Shown piece after piece: positions 13,939 to 25,900 of a stretch of DNA of 64,000 nucleotides. Under the pieces are notes generated by a model. That model saw only the letters and a list, made by a program, of their open reading frames with translations, was not told where the DNA came from and ran no database searches. The first letter of the stretch is position 1; every line of letters starts with the position of its first letter. The position numbers and the translations under genes are program-made. The DNA is taken from NCBI RefSeq assembly GCF_030867145.1, contig NC_134433.1, positions 16,341,896 to 16,405,895 on the forward strand. Reading direction: 5' to 3'. This DNA is from Opisthocomus hoazin. Taxonomy: Eukaryota; Chordata; Aves; Opisthocomiformes; Opisthocomidae.

Positions 13939-13998
13939 CTGCTCGTCGAAGCGGTTCACCACGGCCTGCACCCACTCCACCGGCTTGTGGGCCGCCAT
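13939..13998 (-). CDS. NF1: Neurofibromin (NF1), coding exon 1 only
   Basis: Neurofibromin is a large cytoplasmic Ras GTPase-activating protein that switches off Ras signalling; loss of the human gene causes neurofibromatosis type 1. Only the first 20 codons are in this window. The minus strand reads MAAHKPVEWVQAVV then NRFDEQ, which differs from the human start as I recall it only at residue 5 (K for R) and residue 15 (N for S). The ATG at 13998-13996 has G at -3 and G at +4. The exon ends in GAGCAG followed by GTAGCG, a normal donor at 13938-13937, in phase 0 as in the mammalian gene, whose first coding exon also has 60 coding bases. The GAP-related, Sec14 and PH-like domains are encoded beyond the left edge of the window. 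The assignment rests on the near-identity of the N-terminus and the conserved splice point. Confidence 0.96.
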
Positions 13999-14108
13999 GT
14001 CCCCCCGCCCGCCCGGCCGGGGAGGGGGGCGGATCCCCGCGGGGAGGGCGGCGGGCGAGGCGCCGGGCGAGGGGAGCGTCTCGGTATCCCTGGCGCGCTC
14101 CGGGGCCC

Positions 14109-14126
14109 TCAGCCGCCCGCAACCAT
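14109..14126 (-). other. NF1 upstream ORF 2 (5 codons)
   Basis: The ATG at 14126-14124 overlaps the stop of upstream ORF 1 by one base (TGATG). It encodes MVAGG and stops at TGA 14111-14109, 110 bases before the NF1 ATG. This arrangement permits termination-reinitiation. The function is not shown by sequence alone. Confidence 0.55.
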
Positions 14127-14146
14127 CAGCGCCCAGGGCCCGCCAT
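14126..14146 (-). other. NF1 upstream ORF 1 (6 codons)
   Basis: On the minus strand, ATG at 14146-14144 opens a frame MAGPGR that stops at TGA (14128-14126). The start lies in the context GTCATGG and would be about 10-20 bases from the inferred cap site. Its stop codon shares its last A with the next upstream ATG. As I recall it, the human NF1 leader has an upstream ATG at the equivalent place. A role in damping NF1 translation is an inference. Confidence 0.6.
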
Positions 14147-14149
14147 GAC

Positions 14150-14370
14150 ACCACACCGGAAGCGGGAGCCGCGGCGGCCGCCCCCGCCCGCCCGAGCAGC
14201 AGCGCCGCGGCCGCCGCGCCAGGGGGAGCGCCGAGACACAGGCGGCGGCGGGGGCGCACTGCGCCTGCGCGGCGGGAGGGGGGGGGAGGAGGGTGGGCCG
14301 CCCGCGCCGCGCCTGCGCGGAGGGGGGGGCCGAGCGGCCGGCGCGGAGGGGCCGTGGCGCATGCGCTGTG
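14150..14370 (-). promoter_or_regulatory. NF1: NF1 core promoter with ETS and NRF1-type sites
   Basis: This is a TATA-less, GC-rich promoter. The ETS/GABP-type element ACCGGAAGCG lies at 14155-14164 (plus strand), at the inferred start. Upstream of it are a GCGCCTGCGC-type element near 14258-14272, a second near 14307-14320, and a perfect palindromic NRF1 core GCGCATGCGC at 14357-14366. The GTCATGGCGG just inside the transcript resembles a YY1 site. This combination is typical of broadly expressed CpG-island genes. Confidence 0.65.
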
Positions 14371-14860
14371 GGGCGGGGGCGCGGCGCTGGGAGGGCCGGG
14401 AGAGGCTCCGCGGGCACAGCCCCCTGCCGCCCCGGCCGATCCCCTCCGGTGCTCCCCGAGCAGGCTCGGCGCGGCGGGGGAGCCCGGGAGGTGCCGCCGG
14501 CCGGTCGCGGCCCCTTCCCCGAGCCGTCGGGCCGGGGTGAGGCGGCGCGCCCAGGGGCCTGGCGGCGGGTCCGGCTCCTCAGAGGGCAGCGGGGACGGGG
14601 GAAGAGGGGAAGGCAGGAGCCCCTCAGGAGTGACAAAGCGCTGGAGCCCTGTAAGCTGCCCTTCAGAATCGGAGGTTGTTTTAAGGGTCTCCCTCGAAGT
14701 TACGTGTTCAGCGGATCCCACCGAACCTGTCCCCTCTGACCGCGGCTGCCCGGGGTGTCCGGCAGGGGCCGTTCCAAGGCCGCTGCGCTTGGCAGATCGG
14801 CCGCGATCTGGGGATCGTAGGCAGACTGGAATGCATAGCTGTAGCTTACCTTTTAAATAA

Positions 14861-17800
14861 AAAAAGGTCATTCTTCAATAAATGAGTTTATTTCCGTTTA
14901 ACAGCTGCTGTTACATCTCAAGGCTTCGCTGCGGAACTCCAGCAGTAACTAAAAATGTGCCATGTAGCACACCAGAATTCTTCCCCAGCCTAGTTCTGCA
15001 GTACCCAGCCGGCGGTTTACTGCTCGTGACTCAGAAAAGTAGGATACGCAGATAACAAGGCAAATAAACATCCACTTCCAGTTTCCTTCTTGGGAACGTT
15101 AATTTGTTTTCCTGCTGGGTAGACGGAAGCGCAAAATCACGTCCTTTCGTGCCAGAGTCAGGTCAGAATGCTGGCAGCATAAATAAAGATGCAACTGGAG
15201 GTAAGACCTCTGGAACATAGGATTTGAACGCAAAAAATGCCTAGTGAAGAACTGGCGAAGAAAACGGCCTTTTCTCCTGTCGCTGCCCCCAGCAGGGGCC
15301 TTGATTTGACATGGAGACTCTCGCTATCATCATAGCACATATTAATTGTTACCAGCAGCAGCAACATGAAATACATTCTGAGGTATGTATTCTTTCCTTG
15401 TAAGTAACGAACAATGAAATTCCTGTAATTTGGATTTACAGTATGAACAATTCCATTGCATTCCAGCAACAAATTCAGGAACTGGATTCATAGCAAATAT
15501 TTGAAGAGGCAGATGTTTTATAAAAACATGGAAATCGATTGCAAATATTTCATTTAAGAAAATTCAATTAATTGGTTGAAGAATAAATAGTAGTTTTCTG
15601 CCTGTGCAACTTGTGGTACTATCTTTCAGGAAATGCAAAAAGAGTCCTGATTTATACAGATTGTGAAGTCTAACACTGGGCTGTTAAGTGCACTGAATTT
15701 TGTATTATTCATTTGCTGTGCACAACAAACTAGCTGTGGTGTAAAGGCTATTGATTCCTTTGCATTAGAGTGCATTACAATGGTCAGCATTAATACGCTT
15801 CAAAAAGACTTCTAAAACTAAAGGTTGTCTTATGTTCTAGAAAAGACTGCTAATGTATTGGTTATATATACTCCTATCCTAATCAAACCTACAATGATGT
15901 GTGTATATATTTGCTTAATTATCAGAATCTTCACTGAGTTGGATGGCGAGTGGAGCCGGTCCCTGGAACCTTTTCCAACCGTATTTGTAGGTCTGAGCAC
16001 AAAGAAAGGCTCAGCCAAAAACCCCATCAGGAGAAGCGCGGTCTGCATCACCACATCGTTTTATAAGCGTTTGTTGCTGTCCTCAACGTTCCCTTGAACA
16101 GGTAAATGGTTGCTTTGAACTCTGGAAAATGGGATGAGGCTAGGGGTCTGCTACCCGAGACTTCCAGCTCCCGCGGGCTTTCTTCCCCATGCAGGCGTGC
16201 GGGTGTTTGGGAGCAGGGCCAAGGCCGAGTTCCCTGAGATCACAGAGTCTGGTTCACTGCGCTACGCACCCAGAAGGCGTTTGGATGGACAGAACGGGCT
16301 TTGTCACAGTGGCTGTAAGAGTGGAAACGAACACAAAACACCCAATGGATTCAGTGGAGCAAAGATCTTACCTGGAATTGTTGATTAACTCCTGATTAAA
16401 CCCCTCTGAGGGCTAGGTCTCCTCCCTTCTCCTGCTCAGGAACTCCTCCAGAGGTCCCTGCTGCTGGCGGAGAGGGAGGCCAGCAGCGTTAAAGCCGGCG
16501 CAGAGCTGCATGGAGCGGGGCCTTACGGCGGGCAGACGTACGCGCGCTGCCGTCGCTGTCGTGGCTGGCGGTGGGCTCGCTGCTTGCCCTGCACCAGCAC
16601 CTGCAGCTGCGAGGGCCGGCAGGATCGCTCCCTCCTCAAATCTCCTGTTTTAACTGGTCATATATTTGACCTCTCAGTGTCCCATAGCAGTCAGGCAGGA
16701 ACAAGATCCACTGAAGGCAATGCAGCCACAGTCTTCATAGGGATCTCTACATTCTGCCAAAATCTAAACAACAATAATTCATGCAGGGGGCAGGAGAGGG
16801 CTTCAGCTTACTGATACGCTTATGAAAAACATGTCGCGAAAAGCCAGAAAGAAATCCGGGGTGATGAGATTAGCTGAGAGAGCAGCAGCTTGGGAACTCT
16901 TGACTGAGGTAGAAAAAGACAGGCTATTTCTTCCCTTCAAAATTTACTAAACAAAACAAACAGTGATGCTTCCTGTTTCTCACAGTGTTTTTTCCAAAGC
17001 AAATCTGTCCCCTCAAAGCAAAAATGGCTTGCTGTAGTATTCCCAGGTTTTAGACAAGGGAACACTTCAGAGGTTGAACAGTCATGGTGGAAATTCTCAT
17101 AGTGTTCTCTACAAACTTTATCCCAAGCCACTGTTTGGTCAAGATCGCTCTTTCCCAACGCTCTCCGCTTCCTTTTCATTGTTTCCTCTTCTTCCTAGCT
17201 TCAATACAAAGTGCCCCAAGACTCGCTATCCTACAAGTGATCTGCTGCCCTAGAAAAAAAACACACTCTCTCTTACTATTCACTTTTGTGCTAGCCCCTG
17301 TCTGTTGGATGCATGAAAACCCACATGCCTTTGTCCTCCAAGAGGCAGACACATCACAGTTTATAGCTGCTAGTTAGATATTATTTGAAGATAAAGCAAA
17401 GCTCCTGGTAACATCTGAGTTGAGGTACCATTCCTTTGGCAGCTCTAGACAGTCTCATGCTTCTTGGTTATTTTGGTGGATTTGTTTAAGACATTCCACA
17501 AGAGCTTCTTAATGCACTTCCTTAAGCTTATATGTAAACTAAAATAATAACTTACAGCCTAAGGCATCCACAAAACCTTGTCAGGCTTTAGTGCGAATGG
17601 CAATGGTTTTTCCTCACTAACAACGTCCCATTGTGGCTGTCAGAAGTGGCACTAGTGGTAGGAGTCACATGGAAGAGGAAGGTCCCTGCTACGTCCTCTA
17701 TTCCCTCTCAGCATAGGTTGAGACCTGCTAAAACCTGGAGAGCCAAGCCACTAGAAGTATGAGTTGGAAATTTGTCTGTGTGAGAACATGAAATTTCCAG

Positions 17801-20080
17801 ACACCGATGTTTCTAGTCAAGCCGGAAAATACCAATTGAATCGCGTCCTTGGAGGTTTTCTGGCACTTCTGCTTTTTGCCTGAGTAAGAGGAAAAAGCCT
17901 GGGGAACCAGATGAGAAAGTCGAGGCACACCAAGAAAATGACCTGGCCAGATCTGTAGTAAAGTCCACACCAATTCTCAACTCATTCACCTCATCCTTTA
18001 CTCCAGAGTAAAGGTGTTGATCCTAGGTTGTTAGACAGCATCATTTAACAACACAACTTCCAGTAAAATTCCGTCTAAAGCTAGAAGCCCTGAAGCATTT
18101 CCTTGCTTTCTGATGTGTTTCACCCTTGAAGATTCAGTGAATTTCTAGGTCCCACCTACGGTTCACTCGGGAGATCTGGGGCTCTTTCACTGTGCCTCAC
18201 CTGGCTCTTGGGGGTGACACTTCTCTTGGCTTCTTGCCAGAGAATATGGATTTTTTTTCCCTTCCACATCTCTGTCTTTTGCTTTTCTCTACTTAGTATT
18301 TTCAACTCAAATTATTTATTTATTACGCTATCTTTTTTCCTGCTGCTCACTGAAGTCTCTTTCATACTTTGATTTCTTCTCTTCATTCCTCCCATCCCAC
18401 TCTCTCGTTTACACCAGCATTTGTCAAACGCTCCAGCAGTGGCTCAGATGTGCCAAATGATGATCGTTTTTAATTTCTATTTATCAGCTTCGGTCCAGAA
18501 ACCTACCGTGGCTTACGGAGGCATTCCTCTGCGAGGCACGTGTTGGGTTTCGGTTCCTGATGGATAGGGCGTCATTCTGGAGGAAATCTGCCACATCTGG
18601 GGTCCGCGTCAAAACCATTTTCCTGCTGCTCTGAAGTGAAGCTGAACAAACCCACCGAAGCAACCGCGGAAGAGAAGGACCTGCCAGGTTCTTGGTGAGA
18701 GGTGACTTCCCGTCCCCGCGGCGGGTCCCTCCGTTAGAGGGCACGAGAGGCCGTGAAAACCCCTCCGCGCCGGGCCAGCCCCGCAGAGGAGAACGGTCCG
18801 CGCTTCGCTCTGCCTTGTGTCCTGTCCGTGACATCTGTCTCCCTGACCTCTCTGACACGGGCTGGGCGGACTGCAAAACATGAAGAAACTTTTGTCTGAA
18901 GGATGAAGCCGTGGGGTTTCTTTGGTGTTCTCTGACTGGCCGTTCCCCCTGACTGCAGGTGGGTCTGTTGGATGCGAGCAGAGCACGTCACTGATCTGGC
19001 CAGGTTAGCAGTAACCACAGAATGATGGATTACACTGGAGAGAAGTCGGAGATTCTGTACAAAATACTCAACGCTGGGACTTTTACCCCAGAAAGTCTAA
19101 TCAGCAAAGGATGATTAAAATTGTAGCACATTGTTTCACACAATCAATTTCTAAAAGCAAATATTTCTGTTCCAGTAGAAACCTCATTTGGATGCAAAAC
19201 ACCAGGATTTTAATCCCTGGTGCTTGGTCTGATACAAGAAAATTGTCCATTATCAAGACGTCATAAGGGCTCAGATGTTCTAAAGGAACTAAACGGGACA
19301 GAGTATTTTCTGAAACTGGGGCTTACGCCTCGCACTGGAAATGGGTGAAGAGGTGTTGAGCTGGTGTCTGCCGTTTTGCCTTAGGGGTAGAAAGAAGTTC
19401 TTCGTCAGATCCTAGCTGAGGTTTGTTTGATCACAATCTCTCCCAGTGTATGTCTTTATGTTCTAAAATCTTCAGAGTAATTAGGTCATTTTGTGTATCT
19501 ACTTTTTTCTTCCCCTAGCAAGCAATGCCTCTCCCAGATATCACAGTAATTTGCAGATGATACGTTACTTAAATATTATAAAGCAATTATTTTATTTGTT
19601 CTGGCTGTCTAATCAGCTCAGCCTAGATTATCACATTGCCCCAAAGGATAATTCAAGGTTATCCCTTCCTCTCCCTGAAATTCTATTTCCTGTCTTGTTT
19701 ATCATACAACTGGTCAAAAAGAGGAGAGATTTCACGGGGGAGGAAGACCAGATAGACCTTGTGACTTTAGTACTGACTGGTATTTTCTGACTTCTTTTCC
19801 AGGTGATCTCACAGAAAGGGCAGGAGCTTTACTCTCAGAAAGACAGCTGGAGGTCTGGAGTGTCACTGGGAGGAGACCAGGAGAGACGAACATGCGGGAA
19901 GAGCTGCAGACCAGTCGAGAAGCTCCTGTGCTCTTTCACTGTCCAGTGTTTTCATTAGATTCAGTCTTCCCAGTGAAGTGATTGTCCTTTACTTCCTAAT
20001 GGCACTGAAACACTTCAGTGTTGTTTTTCTCCTTCATAACAAATCAAGAACATTGCAGATACCCCAGCTCTGTTACTGGG
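14861..20080. other. intergenic, no gene seen
   Basis: This is AT-rich to mixed unique sequence between NF1 and WSB1. The open frames are at most about 130 codons, lack recognisable motifs and show no coherent splice structure. A modestly GC-rich patch at about 16,130-16,620 has no assignable role. Confidence 0.7.
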
Positions 20081-20150
20081 AATCATAGAATGGTTTGGGT
20101 TGGAAGGGACCTTAAAGATCATCTAGCTCCAACCCCCTGCCATGGAAGGT
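20081..20150 (-). mobile_element. CR1 LINE 3'-end fragment
   Basis: The plus strand reads AATCATAGAATGGTTTGGGT, then TGGAAGGGACCTTAAAGATC and ATCTAGCTCCAACCCCCTGC. This is the reverse complement of the common avian CR1 3' terminus, which ends in ATTCTATG-type units. Only about 70 bases remain, with no coding part. The left edge is sharp at the terminal repeat and the right edge is approximate. Confidence 0.93.
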
Positions 20151-22364
20151 GCAGATGAACTCCCCATTAACTCCCTATACTGGAGCTTTTACCTCCTTCT
20201 CTTGGTTGTGCTGTGCTTAATTGTTTTTTATGTTTTCAGTCTTTATCTGTACCTCATACTGCTGTGTGTCACTGCAGTGTGGGAGAGCTGCCTCTAGCCC
20301 AAGCTCTGGGTGGCTACAGCATATGGTCGTCTGTGTGTGACGACCAGCGGTACTTGTTATCTTTGTTGTTCCTGTGTCTGTGGCTTGGACCTTTTGGCTG
20401 CTAACACAAACTGCTCCTCAGGGAAAGCAGTCTGGGGTTTCCAGTCTGTGAATTTCTGTTTGGGGCCATGGCTGTTTCATTAGGAAACACTGAACGGTAG
20501 GTGTTCCTTCTTAGCTGTTTTGGTTTTTTCCAGCAGCCTTTTGCCTTTGCTGCTCACTGCTCTCCTGTTTGTGACTATCCCTAGGGACAGCTTATGCTCC
20601 ATTCCCATTTAGAGCTGAATTCTCTGAATTGTGCAGCAATGCACTAGGTCTTACTACCTGAATGCAGATCATAAGATACAGTAGATGTCACATAAAGAGT
20701 TTTTCTGACCATTGCTCTTGCCAGAGCATCCAGCATCCTTCCAGCCCTTCCCAGAAACTGGATGTTCCTACATGTTTAGTAAATTCACCCACTGGCTCAT
20801 GCAAGGCATGGTCCTGTTCTCAAGCATTATGGGTGTGTTCATCAAAGAGCATCCCTCTTGTATCTGTCAGCATTATTGTCTGATGCCTTTTAAGCCAAAT
20901 CTGTTACATTTGCACGCCTCTCTCACTTGGTAGCAAAGCCAGATAACCTGCTGGGGGCACAGCCGCCTGCAGCATGGCCCGCCTGGGGACAGGGAAGCTC
21001 CTCCTGCCTGCCTTTTGCTGGATGATACCCATTCACCCTCCCTTCAGCTCGCTTACCATCTCCATCTACTCTGCGTTCTGCAGGGTGTAACCTGCACAGT
21101 GTTTCCACTGTAAGCAATGCTCCTTCTGGGTAATGCCTTATCCTTACTCTACCAGGCAGGATTCTTTGTAAAATCAGATTATATTTGCTTGAGTGCTTGT
21201 CTTCATAAAGCTTTCTAGTGCCTTGTGATCAGCTGTGTCAAAGGCTACTCACATCGAAACCAACCTACCCAACCAGTCACAGATGAATGCCCATCACTCA
21301 GATGAACTGTGAAATTAAAACTAGTCTCGACTTACACAGTAAAAGACTGGGCCTGAGACTATATAAAATCCCGTGTAATTTCCATTAACCTCTGTGGAAT
21401 TATTTCTCAGTTAGATCAGCTGATTTTAGATTATAATCACATAGTCTCAGAGCCAGGATTTGGGTTCAGTAACATCAGCACATCGATAAAGTATGTCTTT
21501 GGTTGCAGCGTCCAAGGGCTTAGCTCTGCTGACACAATGGCATTCATGCCGCACTCCTGCTCAGTTCAGTCACGACGAAATGGCTGGGATCAGAAACATA
21601 CGATTTACTGCTACAGGTACGAGTCAATGGTTTAGCAAAGATCTGCATAAATTCACAGCTGGTGTATCTGTGCTGTTATTTTAACTTATTTTAAACACAG
21701 ATACTTGTGCAGCATGCAAAAATGCCACTGGACCAGCTCATTCACCAAAGATTGCCTCTTTTCTTTCCTCCTGTCTCTTCTTAAGTAATCAGGTGTACAG
21801 GAGGGACTGAACAGGGAAAGGCAAGTGTCTGATGGAAAGGTAACTCTTTAGGAACTGGGAGAATCTCGAGACCAGAATTTACTTTTCTGCTGCTTAAACA
21901 ACCTTTTTGTAAGCCTCATGTTAGCCTGTATGAATTTATGAATATAAAGACTCTTTGTTACTGAACAGTTTTTACCAACTGCTGCTCTGTTTCCTTCCCA
22001 TGAGTCATGCTATTAGCTTATGCTGCCCTATTTAATTTCATCTGCTGCTTAAGCTCACACAAGCTTTTCTAAAATCAAATTTTTAAAATCTTATTTGAAA
22101 TACACATCAAGCGGTTTGAATGGCCGATGTACGGCACTGCCCTGTGGGTACCATCCATGCTGGATCGCTGGGCTGCCAGATAATGCTGATCAGCATGGAG
22201 TCCGCAGCTGCAGTGCCTTAGAGCTGCTGAAAATTGAGAATGAAGCTTACCTAGTACAGAAAAGTAATAGTACTGCTATTTGAAGTAGTAGGAGAAACAT
22301 AGGAAGGTAAATTTTAACCCCATTGAAATTAATTAGACTTGAGGGTCATCCTCTACCTGAGTTA

Positions 22365-22393
22365 TAGATAGATAGATAGACAGATAGATAGAG
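22365..22393 (+). repeat. GATA microsatellite
   Basis: About seven tandem GATA-type tetranucleotides with one GACA variant (unit AGAT/AGAC). It is a short, probably polymorphic simple repeat in the NF1-WSB1 spacer. Confidence 0.92.
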
Positions 22394-22890
22394 ATTAATG
22401 GGTATTTGCTAAATTTACAGATACTTGCTAAGAAACCAGGGGTTCTATTTTTGCTACTGTCTTTGAAACATTGCTATACTTGGCACTGCGCAACGGTTTT
22501 ATCAATGGCAAATTGTGACCTGACTGGCACTAATGCCAAGACCTCAGCCTAAAGTAATCATTAACTGCCTGCCTGCTGCCTCATAGTAAAGTCCTACATA
22601 AACTCTAGGAAGCAATGCAGAGGTCTATGGTATCACCTTCCACCATCTTTTTTTTTGTACAGAGAAAGCCACACAAAGGATAGTAGGAAGGATCTGTTGG
22701 ACATGTTGAGGGGTGTTTCTTGTTTCTGAGAACAGTGGGCACCTAATTATTTTCAATTCCGACAGCAACAGCATACCTGGCACTGTGAAGGACCACGGAG
22801 CCATGGCCCTCTTGTGAACACCGTGTTTACATTTGCACTTTCCTGCTGAACTCTTGGCTGGTATCTAAACAGAGCTCCAGTCTTACTTTC

Positions 22891-22909
22891 TTTTTTTTTT
22901 TTTTTTTTT
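22891..22909 (+). repeat. T19 homopolymer tract
   Basis: Nineteen consecutive T residues, immediately preceded by CTTTC. It could be the A-tail of an inserted retrocopy on the minus strand, but I see no recognisable retrocopy on its upstream (right-hand) side, so I call it only a simple repeat. Confidence 0.85.
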
Positions 22910-25900
22910 AATGACCTGGCCACATGAGCAATGAAAATGTTGGAGAATCAGACTGCTGGCCACTAGTAGCTATAGTTGCCCTAAAGTTGAACCTGACCCT
23001 TTAAGGACCTGGGCACTCATTAACCCATTTTGCATTTTTGTAATGTTTTTTTTCATTATGGGTGTAATCTTGCAGCGCTGCAGGTCCACAGATTTCCTAA
23101 ATATCATCATGTGACTTAAAAGCATCAGTGAAACAAAGACACCACCTCTGCCTTACTTGCAGTCGTAACAGGGATTAAGAAACAGGAAGAAAGCATTCCA
23201 ATGCCGCAAAGGGCAGGGAAAAATGCCAAGCTCTTTCGAGAGCATGTAGTATGACAAGAAAAGCCAGCTCCAAAAGAAAGGAGAGAGAAGGCAAGAGGGA
23301 AAAATACTTCCTAGCTCAGTAAGAAAGGAAAGGAAAAGACAAGGTTACACCTGTGAAGCACAAGAGCTTCCACAGCTTAATCCTGTAATGGAATTGCACT
23401 TAAAATATTTTGCTGTGTTAGACTGGCAGAATTGAAGTGGCCAGTTCATCTTTTCCTTCCACATACAGTAATAGTTGCACTGCTATAAAAGTCTATGTCT
23501 ATTCTGAAAAGTAAAAAGATTAGGCAGTCTTGTGCACTTTTACAGCTGTGTAGCTGTAACTTTATCAGAACTGTCACTGGCACATTCAGCTAAGTTAAAA
23601 AAAAGACAAAAACGCCCTTTCTTGGCACACTCATGGTAGCACAACCTTCAAATATAGACCAAAAGGGCATTGACTGAGCTGTCTTGTGAGACAGCAGGCT
23701 TTATCACGCTAGCATAGAAGACATTCTAATTGCAGTTTAAAGATTAGGAGCTGCACAGACATAAATTGAGCACGAGTAAGTCTGCCCAGCCTCCACGTGG
23801 CGGCTTTATCACCCTTACGCCAAAGTTGTGTAACACAGCTCTTCACTATACAACGTGCTCTTTGCGTTGCAGTAGCTTGTAAGGACTCGCACTGAAACCC
23901 GGATCCCTTTGTATTAGGTGCTGTATAAATACAGATTAAAAAGAAATACCTTCCTGCAACCTTAAAAGATGAAACAGGGAACAGTGAAGAGGGCAAACAG
24001 AAGCACGGGAAGCTGCTGTGACTGACTCAGTGGTCATGCAGCAAGTCAGTCACAGAGCCGTGAGTCCCACAGCGTCAGCCTCCTGGCTCCCAGGTCAGCA
24101 CCCTTCCTGCCAGGAAACTGTCTCTGCACCGGATCCCCAGAGAACAGCGGAATTGTCTCTAGAAGAACGTAGGCTTGGAGCTTAGCAGCATAAGTGAGGA
24201 CAAACATTAATTAGTAGCTTCTAATTTGGACACTGCAGCAACAAGAAGTGAGTTTACACATTTTTCATTTACTACTATAGCAATGGAAGGTGCTGTATCA
24301 TTAAGATCTACCCTCATATTGCCGTATTACTTGACAACACTGCCTTGCGTATTCCTACAAATGCTGCTATCAGCCTTCTAATTGCACTGTAAAATGGTTT
24401 TTGATGGCACAGGATGTTCATACCGCATGACGTTGCATCGATGCCTGATGAGGCACTGTCACATGATGCCATGGCATTACGTCCTGCATCGACTCCGCCA
24501 CACCAGCTGCACGACCAGCTGCTCAGCCGAGGGCCTGGTTTCTGTTACCAGTCCCCTCCTCTTGTAGCGGCTGCTCTTCTGCACGTCTGCAGCTGATGCT
24601 TTGCTGTTTCTGAAGTGACGTTGGGCCTGTCTCACAGCACAGGTTTTGCCTGACCAAGCAGGCGCCCGTGCAGTGGGCAGAAAGGTCTCAGCTGAGAGGG
24701 GCAGACCTGGGGAGGTGACGGCGGCTGCCCAGACAGGCCACCTCGCAGAACAGCCACGGCCACATCCCCCCTGTCCCCACACAGCAGGAGGGCCAGGAGC
24801 CAACCTGGCATTCAGGAACTTAGGCATTAGCAAGGAGGACAGAGGAAACACAGTCCTCTTCCACCTGCCTTGCACTGGCCAGCAATATGCAGCACTGCTG
24901 CTCACAGCTGGCCCGTGAGCTGATGCTTACAGGGCTTTTTTGCAGGAACGTTACTGATGTTTGCTGCCTTCATGAGAGAGTTACTGTCTCACAACCAGTG
25001 CATTTTCCCACAGCAGCGTGCCCTACACACGGACTCTGGCCTGAAGTGAAGCACCAGCTAAGGAGCTCTACTGAGAGCATCCAGAGCCCAGGCGATTCCA
25101 CACCCTGTGTGTGAAGGTCCTGTGCCCAGCCTCAGTGGGGATAAAGTGATAGTCCCTAGGCTGAAGCCCTGGAGTCTGGCTCTGGAGGAGTTTTACTTCT
25201 TCTAGAGACTATTCCATACAAACTTCGGTAAATCCTTGATCTTCAGTTTGGATTGGTGTATTCATCTATAAAACAATGCTAATAATAACCAGTAGTCAAA
25301 GTCGTTGTGAGCTTTAAGTCTTTAATGTAATAGGTTTCTGTTTGCGGGAGTACACAGCGTTGTTACCACCGTAGCACAGGTTGACCGACTGAAATTCAGT
25401 AGCTCAAATTGTACAATGCATATTTTTAACGTACAGTGTGTTACTGAATTAGGATATGTGCTTCCTGTTCGTGTCTGGATATAGGCTTAAATTTCGGGTC
25501 TTGCAAGAATACTCTCTCTTTCCTGTGTCTTTATTTAACAGCAGCCTTTTCCTGTTCGAAACCCCAGTGACTAGACCATTCACAGCGCCAAAGAGCCAGC
25601 GTACAGCTGCTGCGAGACAAAATGTTCAGCCCCAATTACCTTTGTTCTGCAGCTGATCAGTCCGTCTGTAGGCCTCAGCATGTACATCTCATTCCGCCTG
25701 TTCGTGGTCATCAAAATGACACCTGACAAAAAGGTAAATTGTGCTCCCCCAAGATCCTGCTTTGCTTTAGTGGGGAACCTATTGCTACTGTCAAAGCTTA
25801 TTTATTATACATTTTCTGTACAATCTGTGACTTCAAGAGAGGTATAATGAGTGCATAACCAGAAATCTCATCAGTCTCTTTTGGGAAAACATTTATAAAC

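Larger units (their letters stand above)
13999..14160 (-). other. NF1: NF1 5' untranslated region (approximate)
   Basis: The start is placed near the ETS element at 14155-14164 because, as I recall it, the human NF1 transcript begins with a similar CTTCCGGTGGTGTCATGGCGG segment. On the minus strand this window reads CTTCCGGTGTGGTGTCATGG at the same place. The leader is GC-rich, about 160 bases long, and contains two upstream ATGs. The exact transcription start is inferred. Confidence 0.6.
13050..14860. promoter_or_regulatory. NF1: CpG island at the NF1 5' end
   Basis: Base composition rises sharply to very high GC with dense CpG between about 13,050 and 14,860, spanning the proximal intron, exon 1, 5'UTR and upstream promoter of NF1. 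Because stop codons are AT-rich, several frames on both strands stay open across it (up to about 586 codons); these are composition artefacts. The island extends about 700 bp upstream of the probable NF1 start, so it could also drive a divergent plus-strand transcript. I see no coding gene there. Confidence 0.9.

Noticed and set aside
13100-14871. Very long open frames on both strands (up to about 586 codons)
   Set aside because: They lie in the CpG island, where stop codons are rare. They translate to Ala/Arg/Pro/Gly repeats in several overlapping frames at once and cross the true NF1 exon 1 and promoter.
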